Shown: positions 46,318 through 55,159 of the stretch, piece by piece
Layout: each line of letters opens with the position of its first letter
Position numbering within the stretch: the stretch's first letter is position 1
NCBI GenBank assembly: GCA_003669585.1
Contig: QWOQ01000007.1
Location: 356,694-420,693 of the forward strand
Reading direction: 5' to 3'
DNA length: 64,000 nucleotides
Source: Planctomycetota bacterium
GTDB taxonomy: Bacteria > Planctomycetota > Planctomycetia > Pirellulales > UBA1268
Made by a program: the position numbers and the translations under genes
Notes under the pieces: model-generated
The model's input: the letters and a program-made list of their open reading frames with translations, nothing else
What the model was told of the DNA's origin: nothing
Database searches by the model: none

Positions 46318-47054
46318 TTGAATTTGACCACGTCACGCGAGAATACGGCACAAAGATCGCCGTCAGTGATTTGAGCCTTTCAATTCCACGCGGCGAATTG
46401 TTTGCACTCCTCGGTCCCAACGGTGCAGGGAAGACAACCACTATTAAAATGCTTGTTGGACTTTTACGTCCTTCACGCGGCAACGTTCGGGTCTGCGGCT
46501 TTGACTCTGTAAAAGATCCCCGACTCTCTCACCTTCATACTGGATATGTACCCGATGAGCCTTGCCTGTACGACAAACTCACCGGCCGTGAGTTCCTCTG
46601 GTTTATTGCCGACATGTTTGGGCTGGCCAGACACAGTGCCGAGGAACGCATCGCTCGAGAGATGCACTCCTTCGAGTTGGAAGAGTTTGCGGATGATCTT
46701 GCAGAAAGTTACTCTCTGGGAATGAAGCAGCGTCTGGTGTTTGCCTCCGCACTTCTCCATGACCCTGATGTACTGGTGCTCGATGAACCGATGGTCGGTC
46801 TCGATCCGCGTAGTACCCGATTGGTCAAAGACCTGCTCGAGCGGCGCGTCCACGAGGGGATGACGGTCTTCATGTCGACCCATACTCTCGCAATGGCTGA
46901 AGAAATGGCCGATCGTGTCGGCATCATGGATCGTGGAAAACTTCGGTTTCTTGGCACGCTCGATCAGTTGCGGGATCAAATGTCATTGCAAACAATGAAC
47001 CTCGAACAGTTGTATCTGCAATTGACGAGTTCTTCCGAAAGTCGCTCACGATGA
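46314..47054 (+). CDS. ABC transporter ATP-binding protein
   Basis: 246 residues with all motifs: Walker A GPNGAGKT (34-41), the signature SYSLGMKQR (about 132-140), Walker B VLVLDEP (153-159), and the His switch STHT (about 186-189). The signature reads YSLGMKQR, typical of the exporter/gliding type rather than of importers. Length is normal. It overlaps its neighbours by 4 bp at both ends. With the downstream permease it forms an ABC-2-like exporter; the substrate is unknown. Confidence 0.95.
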   Translation: MIEFDHVTREYGTKIAVSDLSLSIPRGELFALLGPNGAGKTTTIKMLVGLLRPSRGNVRVCGFDSVKDPRLSHLHTGYVPDEPCLYDKLTGREFLWFIADMFGLARHSAEERIAREMHSFELEEFADDLAESYSLGMKQRLVFASALLHDPDVLVLDEPMVGLDPRSTRLVKDLLERRVHEGMTVFMSTHTLAMAEEMADRVGIMDRGKLRFLGTLDQLRDQMSLQTMNLEQLYLQLTSSSESRSR

Positions 47055-48832
47055 ATCCGCTTGTTTCATCTCGCGACGCTGTATTCGATCCGGTGCGACT
47101 GCTCAACGCAGAACAGGAGTCCCGCACTTTCCTGCGACTCCGGATTCGGATGGCGTTCACGACACTGCACACGATGCTCCACACGGCACGACTGCGACTC
47201 ACGCTGGTCGTCATTTTGAGTTGCTTTTTTTGGGGCGCCCTTTACGGACTTTTCTCGGAAGCCTTCACCTTTCTCGACTCGCTGCGAACCGATATTGTCT
47301 CGCTTTTATTGAACACGTTTTTTTCCTCGCTCATGGTCATGCTCATGTTTTCTTCCGGGATCATTCTTTACAGCAGTCTCTACTGTTCGCGAGAGGCACG
47401 ACTCCTCGTCACGCTTCCGGCTCGTGCAGAAATGATCGTGTCACACATGTTCCAAGAGGCCATCTGGTTTTCAAGCTGGGGATTTATGCTTCTTGGAAGT
47501 CCGATGTTGGTTGCTTACGGAGTGGTGACAGGTTCCCCGTGGACCTATTACGCGATGCTTCCTCCATTTATGCTCTCCTTTGTTTTCATTCCCTCCATGC
47601 TTGGAAATATCGCTTGCTTGATGCTTGTCGCATGGCTTCCAAAAATTCGATTGCATGCTGTCAGTACGATTTTGGTTCTCGCATGCGCCGGCGGACTATG
47701 GCTCGGCTGGTCGACGATGTCTGCCACAACTTCTGACCGGCTCAGTTCCGCTTGGTTCCAAGAAATGTTCGGGAGGCTATCGATTACCGAACAGCGAATT
47801 TTACCGAGCTGGTGGTTGAGTACGGGATTGCTTGAAGTCGCACGGCCAGCACAAACGCAATCGGAGCTTTTCGCATCACTCGGAGAAGCTGCAAAATTTT
47901 TAGCGCTGCTCGTAGCCAATGGTCTGTTTTTGCAGCTGATCACTGGCTGGACGGCGTCTCATCTGTATCGTTTGGGTTACAGTCAATTGGCTTGCGAGCA
48001 GCCACTTCGTGGGCGGCGACGACCGATGGGATGGTTTGATCAATTCATCTCCATGAGCGGCACAGCGACCGGCAGGCCGATCCGTCTTTTGCTCGTAAAG
48101 GATCTGCGGCTCTTTCGCCGGGACGTCACCCAGTGGTCTCAGTTTGCTATTTTCTTTGGACTCCTTGCGCTCTACTTCGCAAATGTGCGATCGTTCAGCT
48201 ACAACGCCACCTATTCGTCAATGATTGGGTTTTTGAACGTTGCCGTTATCGGTCTGATTCTCTCTACATTTACAACTCGCTTTATCTATCCCATGATCAG
48301 CTTGGAAGGAAGGCGTTTCTGGATTCTTGGACTTCTGCCGGTAAATCGAGATCAAATTGTGTGGAGTAAATTTATTTTTTCGAGCGTTGGGTCGCTCGTG
48401 CCATGTACGCTTCTGGTATTGCTCTCCGACCTCACGTTAGGCATTCCGCCAATGTTCATCGCGATCCACGAAACGTGCTGCGTGATTCTCTGTTTTGGAC
48501 TTTCTGGAATCGCCGTAGGGCTCGGCGCACGAATGCCAGACCTGCGAGAATCATCACCTTCAAAAATCGCCGCTGGCTTTGGTGGCACTCTCAGTCTGGT
48601 GATCAGTGCTTTATTTATCATGCTCGTAGTGATCATCGCAGCAGTTCCATCTCATCTTTTCACTGCAACTCAAGCCTCTCAATCACCCCTCGTTGTTCGA
48701 GGAGTTCTTGGGTGGGCTGGCAGCGGAACGGGAATTGTCTGTTCGATGGTTGTGGTCGTTGCAATTGGTCTGTTTGCGACACTGTGGCCGATGATCTTGG
48801 GGCTCAAAGCATTTCGCACACTCGAACCCTAG
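47051..48832 (+). CDS. ABC-2-type permease
   Basis: 593 residues with about 12 hydrophobic segments, for example LTLVVILSCFFWGALYGLF (near 50), FSSLMVMLMFSSGIIL (near 96) and IGLFATLWPMILGL near the end. No soluble catalytic domain. It is longer than a plain 6-segment permease and looks like two 6-segment halves separated by a cytoplasmic loop (ACEQPLRGRRRPMGW, about 315-330). The start overlaps the ATPase stop by 4 bp. A hairpin (48827-48845) overlaps its stop codon. Confidence 0.85.
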   Translation: MNPLVSSRDAVFDPVRLLNAEQESRTFLRLRIRMAFTTLHTMLHTARLRLTLVVILSCFFWGALYGLFSEAFTFLDSLRTDIVSLLLNTFFSSLMVMLMFSSGIILYSSLYCSREARLLVTLPARAEMIVSHMFQEAIWFSSWGFMLLGSPMLVAYGVVTGSPWTYYAMLPPFMLSFVFIPSMLGNIACLMLVAWLPKIRLHAVSTILVLACAGGLWLGWSTMSATTSDRLSSAWFQEMFGRLSITEQRILPSWWLSTGLLEVARPAQTQSELFASLGEAAKFLALLVANGLFLQLITGWTASHLYRLGYSQLACEQPLRGRRRPMGWFDQFISMSGTATGRPIRLLLVKDLRLFRRDVTQWSQFAIFFGLLALYFANVRSFSYNATYSSMIGFLNVAVIGLILSTFTTRFIYPMISLEGRRFWILGLLPVNRDQIVWSKFIFSSVGSLVPCTLLVLLSDLTLGIPPMFIAIHETCCVILCFGLSGIAVGLGARMPDLRESSPSKIAAGFGGTLSLVISALFIMLVVIIAAVPSHLFTATQASQSPLVVRGVLGWAGSGTGIVCSMVVVVAIGLFATLWPMILGLKAFRTLEP

Positions 48833-48845
48833 AACAATTCTAGGG
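48827..48845 (+). terminator. Hairpin over the stop codon of the permease
   Basis: A perfect 8-bp stem CCCTAGAA/TTCTAGGG with a 3-base loop spans the TAG stop codon at 48830-48832. No T-tract follows directly, so as a rho-independent terminator it is weak. It may slow decay of the transcript or end it. Confidence 0.4.
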
Positions 48846-49086
48846 AGACTTTGTCTCTCGACTTTCTTTCCGCGTTAATCGGTTATAGCCTTCATGATTG
48901 TGCGGTTATCCCCTAAGGGATACTTGTGGTTTTGAAGGAGTACTTGCCTCAGAGACACGCGGTTTCTTTTTGAAATAGAAGGCTTTACGGTTCCCTGACT
49001 ACACTTTGACCGGAGCAGGTGGGTCTGCTCTTACACCAGATTCTTTTTTACACTGAGTTATTTTCCTCTCAGAGGCTTTCTCGTTC

Positions 49087-49893
49087 ATGTCTCGGATGCC
49101 GAAAACAATTGGAGCGGTTCAGTATCTCAACACCAAACCGCTCGTGCATGGTCTTGCCGCATGCGGCGTGAACGTTGTCTACGATCTTCCGAGTCGCCTC
49201 TCAGATCGCTTGTCATCTGGGGAACTTGACGTGGCGTTAATTCCGTCGATCGAACTGTTTCGAGGACGCGGCTACCGTATGGTTTCCGATGCCTGCATCG
49301 GCTGCCGTGGTCCGGTGATGAGTGTTAAGCTTTTTTTTCGAGTACCTCCCTGGAAAACTCGGACGCTCGCACTTGATGAGGGATCTCGGACAAGTGCCTC
49401 CCTCGCCAGAATCCTCTTGTCGGAGCGTTTTGGTATTACTCCTTTCAGCGAGAGCCTGGCGATTGGGTCTGGACTTGAGGCCACAAATGCTGATGCCGTA
49501 CTCTTGATTGGAGATCGTGCCATTGGCTCGCCCCACGAGCGATTCGAAGCCGTCTGGGACCTCGGGAATGAGTGGGTCGGCTTTTCAGGTTTGCCGTTTG
49601 TCTTTGCAATGTGGGTTGCGCGAGAAGACGTTGAAACAGAATCACTCGCCATGGTACTTGCGGAGACTCGTAATCGAGGCGAGGCAAATCTTGCTGCAAT
49701 AGCGGCAGCGGAATCAGCCTCCCACGGGCTCACCGTACCACAATGCCTGACCTATTTGCGAGACAATCTACACTATCATTTTGGACCGCAAGAACGCTTA
49801 GGACTTTCTACTTTTTATCGATATTCCACATCGCTCGGTCTGGCACCCATTGGATTTGATTGTGAACTCGCCACAGAAGGGGTTCTTTCTTGA
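49087..49893 (+). CDS. mqnA: Chorismate dehydratase, futalosine pathway
   Basis: 268 residues. The N-terminus IGAVQYLNTKPLVHGL and the motifs SDRLSSGELDVALIPSIE and SDACIGCRGPVMSVKLF match MqnA. It has a periplasmic-binding-protein-like fold but acts in the cytoplasm, converting chorismate to 3-enolpyruvyl-benzoate, the first step of menaquinone synthesis by the futalosine route. It is first in a three-gene series with mqnC and an amidohydrolase, and lies 254 bp downstream of the ABC operon. A short hairpin GAGCAG/CTGCTC at 49013-49030 lies in its leader. Confidence 0.93.
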   Translation: MSRMPKTIGAVQYLNTKPLVHGLAACGVNVVYDLPSRLSDRLSSGELDVALIPSIELFRGRGYRMVSDACIGCRGPVMSVKLFFRVPPWKTRTLALDEGSRTSASLARILLSERFGITPFSESLAIGSGLEATNADAVLLIGDRAIGSPHERFEAVWDLGNEWVGFSGLPFVFAMWVAREDVETESLAMVLAETRNRGEANLAAIAAAESASHGLTVPQCLTYLRDNLHYHFGPQERLGLSTFYRYSTSLGLAPIGFDCELATEGVLS

Positions 49894-49954
49894 CACTCGA
49901 GCCTCCAAAGACTCACACGAGCGATCCCTCCTTGAAGAACACTTTGCTTTTATC

Positions 49955-51073
49955 ATGACAGCTCTTGATTCGATCCTTTCGCAAACACTCGACGGCCAAA
50001 GGTTACATGGTCCTGATGCGGTAACACTGCTTCACAGTGCGAATCTTGCCTCGCTTGGACGAGCTGCCGATACCGTCACCCGTCGACTTCATCCTGAAAA
50101 TTTCCGCACCTACAATATTGACCGTAATATTAACTACACGAACATTTGCACAGCGGTTTGTGATTTTTGTGCGTTTTATCGGGCTCCTCGTCATCCTGAA
50201 GGCTATCTGCTCGATCGCGGAGAGCTGTTACGAAAAATTGAGGAAACTCTGGCCCTCGGTGGCGATCAGATTCTGATGCAAGGAGGACTGCACCCCTCGT
50301 TGCCGCTGGAGTGGTACGAGGAACTCCTTCGTGACATCAAGACGCATTTTCCACAGATCAACATTCACGGCTTTTCACCACCTGAGATTCATCACTTCAC
50401 AAAGATTTCGCATCGACCGCTTCGCGAAGTGCTGGAACGTTTGGCGGTTGCCGGTCTTGGAAGCCTTCCAGGAGGAGGTGGTGAAATCCTCGTTGATCGA
50501 GTTCGCAGCGCCATGACTCGAGGGAAGGTTCTCACTGACGACTGGCTCGAAATACATCGGCAATGGCATCTCCTTGGGGGCCGAAGTACTGCCACGATGA
50601 TGTTCGGCCACATTGAAACTCTGGAAGAACGCGTTGTGCATCTCGAGCGGCTGCGTCGTCTTCAGGATGAGACCGGCGGATTTACGGCATTCATCTGCTG
50701 GTCGTTTCAACCCGACCATACCGACATGTCACATCTTCCTCCTGCCGGAGCGTTTGAATATCTTCGAACTCAGGCAGTTGCGAGGCTCTATCTCGATAAT
50801 TTCCAGAACATTCAATCGAGTTGGGTCACTCAGGGGCGTGAAATCGGTCAACTGGCTCTCCTGTATGGGGCAAATGATATGGGCAGCCTCATGATTGAGG
50901 AAAATGTGGTGAGTGCCGCGGGAACCGTTCACCATCTCACGCTCGATCAAATCCGTAGCGCCATCCAACAACTTGGCTACACTCCTCGTCGCAGAAATGT
51001 TTTCTACGAACTGTTTGAAGAAGAACTTCATTCCCCTGCCAGCGAATTGCCCGTTCTGGCTGCAGCGCTGTGA
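49955..51073 (+). CDS. mqnC: Cyclic dehypoxanthinyl futalosine synthase (radical SAM)
   Basis: 372 residues from ATG 49955. The frame is open back into mqnA, but the homologous part begins with MTALDSILSQTLDGQ. The radical-SAM cluster ligands are CTAVCDFC (Cys64, Cys68, Cys71), preceded by NINYTNI. GGDQILMQGGLHPSLPLEWYEELL and NIHGFSPPEIHH are typical of MqnC. It cyclises dehypoxanthinyl futalosine using a 4Fe-4S cluster and S-adenosylmethionine. Together with mqnA this indicates menaquinone made by the futalosine route rather than by MenA-F. The stop overlaps the GTG start of the next gene by 4 bp. Confidence 0.94.
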   Translation: MTALDSILSQTLDGQRLHGPDAVTLLHSANLASLGRAADTVTRRLHPENFRTYNIDRNINYTNICTAVCDFCAFYRAPRHPEGYLLDRGELLRKIEETLALGGDQILMQGGLHPSLPLEWYEELLRDIKTHFPQINIHGFSPPEIHHFTKISHRPLREVLERLAVAGLGSLPGGGGEILVDRVRSAMTRGKVLTDDWLEIHRQWHLLGGRSTATMMFGHIETLEERVVHLERLRRLQDETGGFTAFICWSFQPDHTDMSHLPPAGAFEYLRTQAVARLYLDNFQNIQSSWVTQGREIGQLALLYGANDMGSLMIEENVVSAAGTVHHLTLDQIRSAIQQLGYTPRRRNVFYELFEEELHSPASELPVLAAAL

Positions 51074-52296
51074 TCCGCCCACGCGCAGAATGCCTCCGGA
51101 TTCGTTGCCGATGGATTCTTCCTATCGGACGACCTGCTCTTGAGTCTGGGTGGATTGGGATTTCCGGCGGCATCGTGACGAGTCTTGGACAGGGAATTCC
51201 TCCCGGACCATTCATCGATCTTGAAGACGCAATCATCGTTCCTGGTTTTGTCAATGCGCACACCCATCTCGAATTTTCAAATCTTCAGTCACCGCTGGAC
51301 ACTTCCGGTGGACTGCTTGCGTGGATTCCACGCGTCGTGGCAATGCGACGGCAGCGAGATCCACATACGGTTTGCGATGCAATCACAAAGGGGATAGAAG
51401 AGTCGCTGGCCGCCGGCGTCACTGCAATCGGCGACATCGTGACCACCGAATATCCCACCAAAAAGAGCACCGATCCTCAGATTGTCTGTTTGCAGGAAGT
51501 ACTTGGGCTCTCACCTTTGAGTGCATCCCGCATTCAAACAATGCGGACGAGACTCGCTTCACTTCGGTCTGCTGGCTATCGAGTTGGTATCTCTCCGCAC
51601 GCCCCTTATTCTCTTTCGTGGACGAACTCCCACAGTCTCTGTACAGAAGCATCCAAACACTCCATGGTGATGGCGATGCATTTGGGAGAGGGGCCACTCG
51701 AGGAGGAATTTACGAAAACTTCCAGTGGTCCTTGGAAAGATCTGCTTCAACAATATGACGTGTGGCCTCTTGACCGCGTCGTCAGGCTTGGAACGGCAGC
51801 CGATTGGATCATGCGTCTGTCAAAAGCCCCTCGCGGCATGATTGTCCATGGCACCTTTTTCGATGACGTGACACTTGGACAAGCATCTCGCAGAAGAAAA
51901 ACACTTTGTGTCGTGGTCTGTCCGCGCACAACCAATAGGCTTTCCGATCGCCTTCCCCCGATTCAGCGATTTCTCGCAGCAGGTCTCCGTGTAGCGCTTG
52001 GCACCGACAGCCGAGCCTCGAATCCTGATTTATCGATCCTTCGTGAGATTGAACTGCTTGTTTCTTCGGGTCTTGTCTCTCCCAAACAAGCGATTTCCAT
52101 GGCGACACACAATGGAGCTTGGGCACTTGGACTCGAACGCACTTGCGGAATCCTCGCTCCGGGACGGCCTGCAGATGTAGTGGTTTTGCAACCGGAGAAA
52201 AAAACCGGAGAACCTTATTCGGCAATCGTCGACCCTTCGACGATTGTCCGCGCAGTTTTACGAAAAGGGCGCCTCGTGTCGGGCTCTCTCGATTGA
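51070..52296 (+). CDS. mqnX: Amidohydrolase, probably aminodeoxyfutalosine deaminase
   Basis: 408 residues from a GTG start that overlaps the mqnC stop (GTGA). Metal-dependent amidohydrolase signatures are clear: PGFVNAHTHLEFS (about 57-69) with the His-x-His pair, HAPYSLS (about 178), the HLGEG segment, and LGTDSRASNPDLS with the catalytic Asp (about 317). These enzymes deaminate purine-like bases. Position right behind mqnC supports the aminodeoxyfutalosine deaminase (MqnX) reaction, but other amidohydrolases share the motifs, so the symbol is an inference from context. Confidence 0.75.
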   Translation: MIRPRAECLRIRCRWILPIGRPALESGWIGISGGIVTSLGQGIPPGPFIDLEDAIIVPGFVNAHTHLEFSNLQSPLDTSGGLLAWIPRVVAMRRQRDPHTVCDAITKGIEESLAAGVTAIGDIVTTEYPTKKSTDPQIVCLQEVLGLSPLSASRIQTMRTRLASLRSAGYRVGISPHAPYSLSWTNSHSLCTEASKHSMVMAMHLGEGPLEEEFTKTSSGPWKDLLQQYDVWPLDRVVRLGTAADWIMRLSKAPRGMIVHGTFFDDVTLGQASRRRKTLCVVVCPRTTNRLSDRLPPIQRFLAAGLRVALGTDSRASNPDLSILREIELLVSSGLVSPKQAISMATHNGAWALGLERTCGILAPGRPADVVVLQPEKKTGEPYSAIVDPSTIVRAVLRKGRLVSGSLD

Positions 52297-52308
52297 TGCC
52301 CCCGTAAA

Positions 52309-53166
52309 TCACAACCGGCAGTTGGCGATCTGGGTTTCGAGGATGGCCGAGGCTCCAATCTCTTCGAGACGTTCCATAATCAAATGGACATTCTCTCGCT
52401 GAACCATCGCCCGTACCGCGCACCATGACGCATCTTCAAGCGCACTGACTGTTGGGGAATTAAATCCCGGTGTTATGGATTGTGCCTCAGCAAGCCTCGC
52501 CCGTGGAACATTGTATTCCAAGAGAGAATATGTCCTCGCAATAACAACTCCTTCAAGTCTTCGAACAATTCTGTCCGCAAGCGCCGCGTCAATGACATTC
52601 GCATTCTGGATAAGAACTGTCTGATAGCAGCCGAGTTCTTCAAGGACACGAAGCCGATTCGCTGCCAACGTGCTCCCTGTTTCAACAAGATCAACGATCG
52701 CATCCGCGATTCCTAGGCCGATCATTACTTCTACACTTCCGGAAAGTTCAACCAAGTGAACCTGCGCTCCCCGTTCTGCGAGCCATTGTTTCGTGATCTT
52801 TGGAAAACTCGTAGCAACTCTCTTGCCGTCAAGCGCCGATGGTGAATGAATTGAGGCATTGTCGGCAACGCACAGTGCCAATCGACATGAGCCGATTCCT
52901 AGGTCGAGTCGGTGCACCACGCTGGCACAACTCTCTGCAACGAGATCGGCTCCCGTAATACCAAGATCAATTGCACCTTCGGCAACGAGTGTCGGAATGT
53001 CATCTGTGCGAAGAAATATCACCTCGACTGGCATGGTGCGGCAGCGAGCAAAAAGGCTTCGATCTGGACGACGAAATGAAAGCCCTGCATCCTTCAGCAA
53101 CTCGGCTGAGATTTCGGCCAGACGTCCTTTACTCGGCAACCCTATTCGCAAAAGGCGATCGCTCAC
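52309..53166 (-). CDS. hisG: ATP phosphoribosyltransferase, long form
   Basis: 285 residues from a GTG start. First step of histidine synthesis: ATP plus PRPP gives phosphoribosyl-ATP. Markers: LRIGLPSKGRLAEIS, the RTDDIPTLVAEGAIDLGITG stretch, and a PRPP-binding-like segment GIADAIVDLVETGSTLAANRL. The last 80 residues are the C-terminal regulatory domain, so this is the self-sufficient long form with histidine feedback and not the short HisZ-dependent form. It overlaps hisE by 4 bp (GTGA). Confidence 0.95.
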   Translation of the reverse strand: MSDRLLRIGLPSKGRLAEISAELLKDAGLSFRRPDRSLFARCRTMPVEVIFLRTDDIPTLVAEGAIDLGITGADLVAESCASVVHRLDLGIGSCRLALCVADNASIHSPSALDGKRVATSFPKITKQWLAERGAQVHLVELSGSVEVMIGLGIADAIVDLVETGSTLAANRLRVLEELGCYQTVLIQNANVIDAALADRIVRRLEGVVIARTYSLLEYNVPRARLAEAQSITPGFNSPTVSALEDASWCAVRAMVQRENVHLIMERLEEIGASAILETQIANCRL

Positions 53167-53519
53167 GTTCTCTCTCCGGATGAATCGAGATGCGCACTCT
53201 TTCGGGAAGCCTTTTCAACAAGGCCTGATATCCCAAACCGACGTGCCAACTCCTCTTCCACTGCCTGAAACGGTACCTTGCGAAATGCCAGCAGGACGAG
53301 AAGGTGGTACAGCAGATCGGATGCCTCAGAAACAACCCTCTCATCCGATTCACTCGTCGCAGCCTGTACAACTTCTACGGCCTCCTCAACGACCTTTTCT
53401 CCAATCTTCTGCGGCCCACCCGCCATGAGGCGACTGGTGTAGGATTGCTCAGAAGGCGTATTCCGCCTCTGCTCCAAAACTTCCTCAAGTCTCTGAAGCG
53501 TGTCTCGCGAGTGTATCAT
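53163..53519 (-). CDS. hisE: Phosphoribosyl-ATP pyrophosphatase
   Basis: 118 residues. It removes pyrophosphate from phosphoribosyl-ATP, the second step of histidine synthesis. The all-alpha MazG-like motif is plain: EKVVEEAVEVVQAATSES, then SEASDLLYHLLVLL. The Glu and Asp residues bind Mg. It is first in a hisE-hisG unit on the minus strand, with start codons coupled by a 4-bp overlap. The C-terminus (KASRKSAHLDSSGERT) is a short polar tail. Confidence 0.93.
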   Translation of the reverse strand: MIHSRDTLQRLEEVLEQRRNTPSEQSYTSRLMAGGPQKIGEKVVEEAVEVVQAATSESDERVVSEASDLLYHLLVLLAFRKVPFQAVEEELARRFGISGLVEKASRKSAHLDSSGERT

Positions 53520-53748
53520 CAGTGGTTGGCTCTCTCGGGTATTGTGACCATCGAGCGACCTCGGCAGGGACGATTCTATCTCATGCCTGCAAGTTCAGAC
53601 TCTTTCCCAGACTCCGCTGCGACTCATTTCTGCATCTACTCACACTGACTCAACGCGTACTCTTCTTCTTTTCTGATGCCGTAGGTTGTCACAATAAAAA
53701 TAATCGCTTGGATTTTCTGAAGATACATCACCTCCGAAAGATTCTTGT

Positions 53749-54624
53749 ATGCAGCCGAGACTTGACCACGATTGTTGGTTTCTTTCCGGCCCCACGGCAG
53801 CTGGGAAAACCGCACTGGCTATCGCGATGGCGAAGCATCTCAACGCTCAGATTGTGTCGGTCGATTCAATGGCCGTCTATCGAGGCCTCGATATCGGCAC
53901 CGCCAAGCCCAGTCCGCAAGAGCGTCTGGCTGTTCCGCATCATCTCATCGACGTGGCCGACCCAACCCAGTCGTATAGCGTTGCTCGCTGGCTCGATGAT
54001 GCGACTCATGCCGTCGAAACGATTCGCTCCCACGGTCAGTCGATTTTATTCGTAGGAGGAACTCCTCTTTATCTTCGAATGCTCCGTGACGGACTTTCTC
54101 CACTTCCAGAAACTTCCTTACAACGAAGAACTGAGTTTCTTGAAGAGTTGTCTCGCATTGGGATGCAGGCGCTCCACGAACGTCTTCGCACACTCGACCC
54201 GATTGCAGCGTTCAAAATTCATCCTCATGACACAAGACGTGTTATTCGCGCACTGGAAGTGATTTCCACAAGCGGTTTGCCACTTTCACAGCAGCAGACC
54301 CAGCATCCCAATCCAATTCTTGAATCCCATCTTTTTGTTCTCGATATCCCTCGTGCCATCCTGCATAAAAAAATTGATGAACGTACTCGCACAATGTTCG
54401 AGAATGGAATTGTCGATGAAGTGTTTCGAGTCACGACCGCTTATGGCCCGCTGGGTCTCACGGCATCGCAGGCCACTGGCTACCGTGAAGCGCTCGAAGT
54501 TCTTGCTGGTCGAATGGATCGTGAAGAAGCTGTTTTGATTGTTCAGCGTCGCACTCGACAACTTGCAAAACGCCAACTCACCTGGCTACGAGGCTTTCCA
54601 GGAGCCCGCTGGATTACTGCTTGA
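53749..54624 (+). CDS. miaA: tRNA dimethylallyltransferase
   Basis: 291 residues. It transfers a dimethylallyl group to A37 of tRNAs reading codons that start with U. Walker A-like GPTAAGKT lies at 14-21; DSMAVYRGLDIGTAKPS (about 39-55) is the family signature; FVGGTPLYLRMLRDGL and the DTRRVIRALEV motif follow. RRTRQLAKRQLTWLR is near the end. All catalytic blocks are present and length is normal. It is followed by a good terminator at 54649. Confidence 0.95.
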   Translation: MQPRLDHDCWFLSGPTAAGKTALAIAMAKHLNAQIVSVDSMAVYRGLDIGTAKPSPQERLAVPHHLIDVADPTQSYSVARWLDDATHAVETIRSHGQSILFVGGTPLYLRMLRDGLSPLPETSLQRRTEFLEELSRIGMQALHERLRTLDPIAAFKIHPHDTRRVIRALEVISTSGLPLSQQQTQHPNPILESHLFVLDIPRAILHKKIDERTRTMFENGIVDEVFRVTTAYGPLGLTASQATGYREALEVLAGRMDREEAVLIVQRRTRQLAKRQLTWLRGFPGARWITA

Positions 54625-54648
54625 AAATGTAGGCTCTTGTTGGATGTT

Positions 54649-54684
54649 CGAGGATCATCTATCGCCTGACTGATCCTCGGTTTT
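54649..54684 (+). terminator. Intrinsic terminator after miaA
   Basis: A perfect 9-bp stem, CGAGGATCA (54649-54657) and TGATCCTCG (54671-54679), with a 13-base loop, is followed by GTTTT. It lies 24 bp after the miaA stop and separates miaA from the structured region that follows. Confidence 0.8.
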
Positions 54685-54705
54685 GCTAGCAACAAGACTG
54701 CTAGC
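54685..54705. repeat. Paired GCTAGC palindromes
   Basis: The palindrome GCTAGC occurs at 54685-54690 and at 54700-54705. The copies can pair with each other as a short hairpin flanked by TTTT on the left and AAAA on the right. It may act as a second, bidirectional terminator between miaA and the following structured region. Confidence 0.4.
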
Positions 54706-54719
54706 ACAAAATCTGGTAC

Positions 54720-55120
54720 TCAAAGCGGGCGAACAACACAAAATGGACTCCACCGCTTGTCTGGGCTTGCGAAGGGACTAGCCTCACCCGCGATCCAATC
54801 GGGATGTGCAGGCACGTTCTTCACGCTCCGATTGAATCAGGCTACGGCGACGGAAATGGTTCGGAACATCCAAGGTGGGATGCCCGGACCCGGTGCCCGG
54901 AGGGCATCGTTCGATCGAAGGGCCACTCCGGGAAACCGGGCGTCAGGGAAGACGCAAGTGATCACATCAAAAGATCAGACAAACGCTTCTGATGTGTCAC
55001 GTCTTCTCACAACGCCCAACTACCGTCAGGGGTGGTATCGCTTCGGTGGAATGAATTTCTCCTCTGGGTGTCGGGGGGTCGACTCGACCGCCACGTTGCT
55101 TGCGTCTTCATGGATGAATG
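54720..55120 (+). ncRNA. Candidate structured RNA or leader element, unidentified
   Basis: This GC-rich stretch of about 400 bp has no convincing protein frame. Several stems can be read directly. CAATCGG 54796-54802 pairs with CCGATTG 54828-54834. GATGCCC 54879-54885 pairs with GGGCATC 54902-54908. A long interrupted stem joins GAAGAC, GTGA and CACATCA (54948-54969) to TGATGTG, TCAC and GTCTTC (54990-55006), 17 pairs in all. GGTC 55077-55080 pairs with GACC 55086-55089. GCGGG at about 54725 can pair with CCCGC at about 54787 to enclose the 5' part. It lies between the miaA terminators and the amidotransferase-like gene. It is not 4.5S, tmRNA or an RNase P RNA that I can recognise. It could be a leader, a stand-alone RNA or a mobile-element RNA of HEARO type. 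Strand is assumed. Confidence 0.4.
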
Positions 55121-55159
55121 GGCTCATCAATACCCTTCACGGGGTTGGAGATTTTTTCA

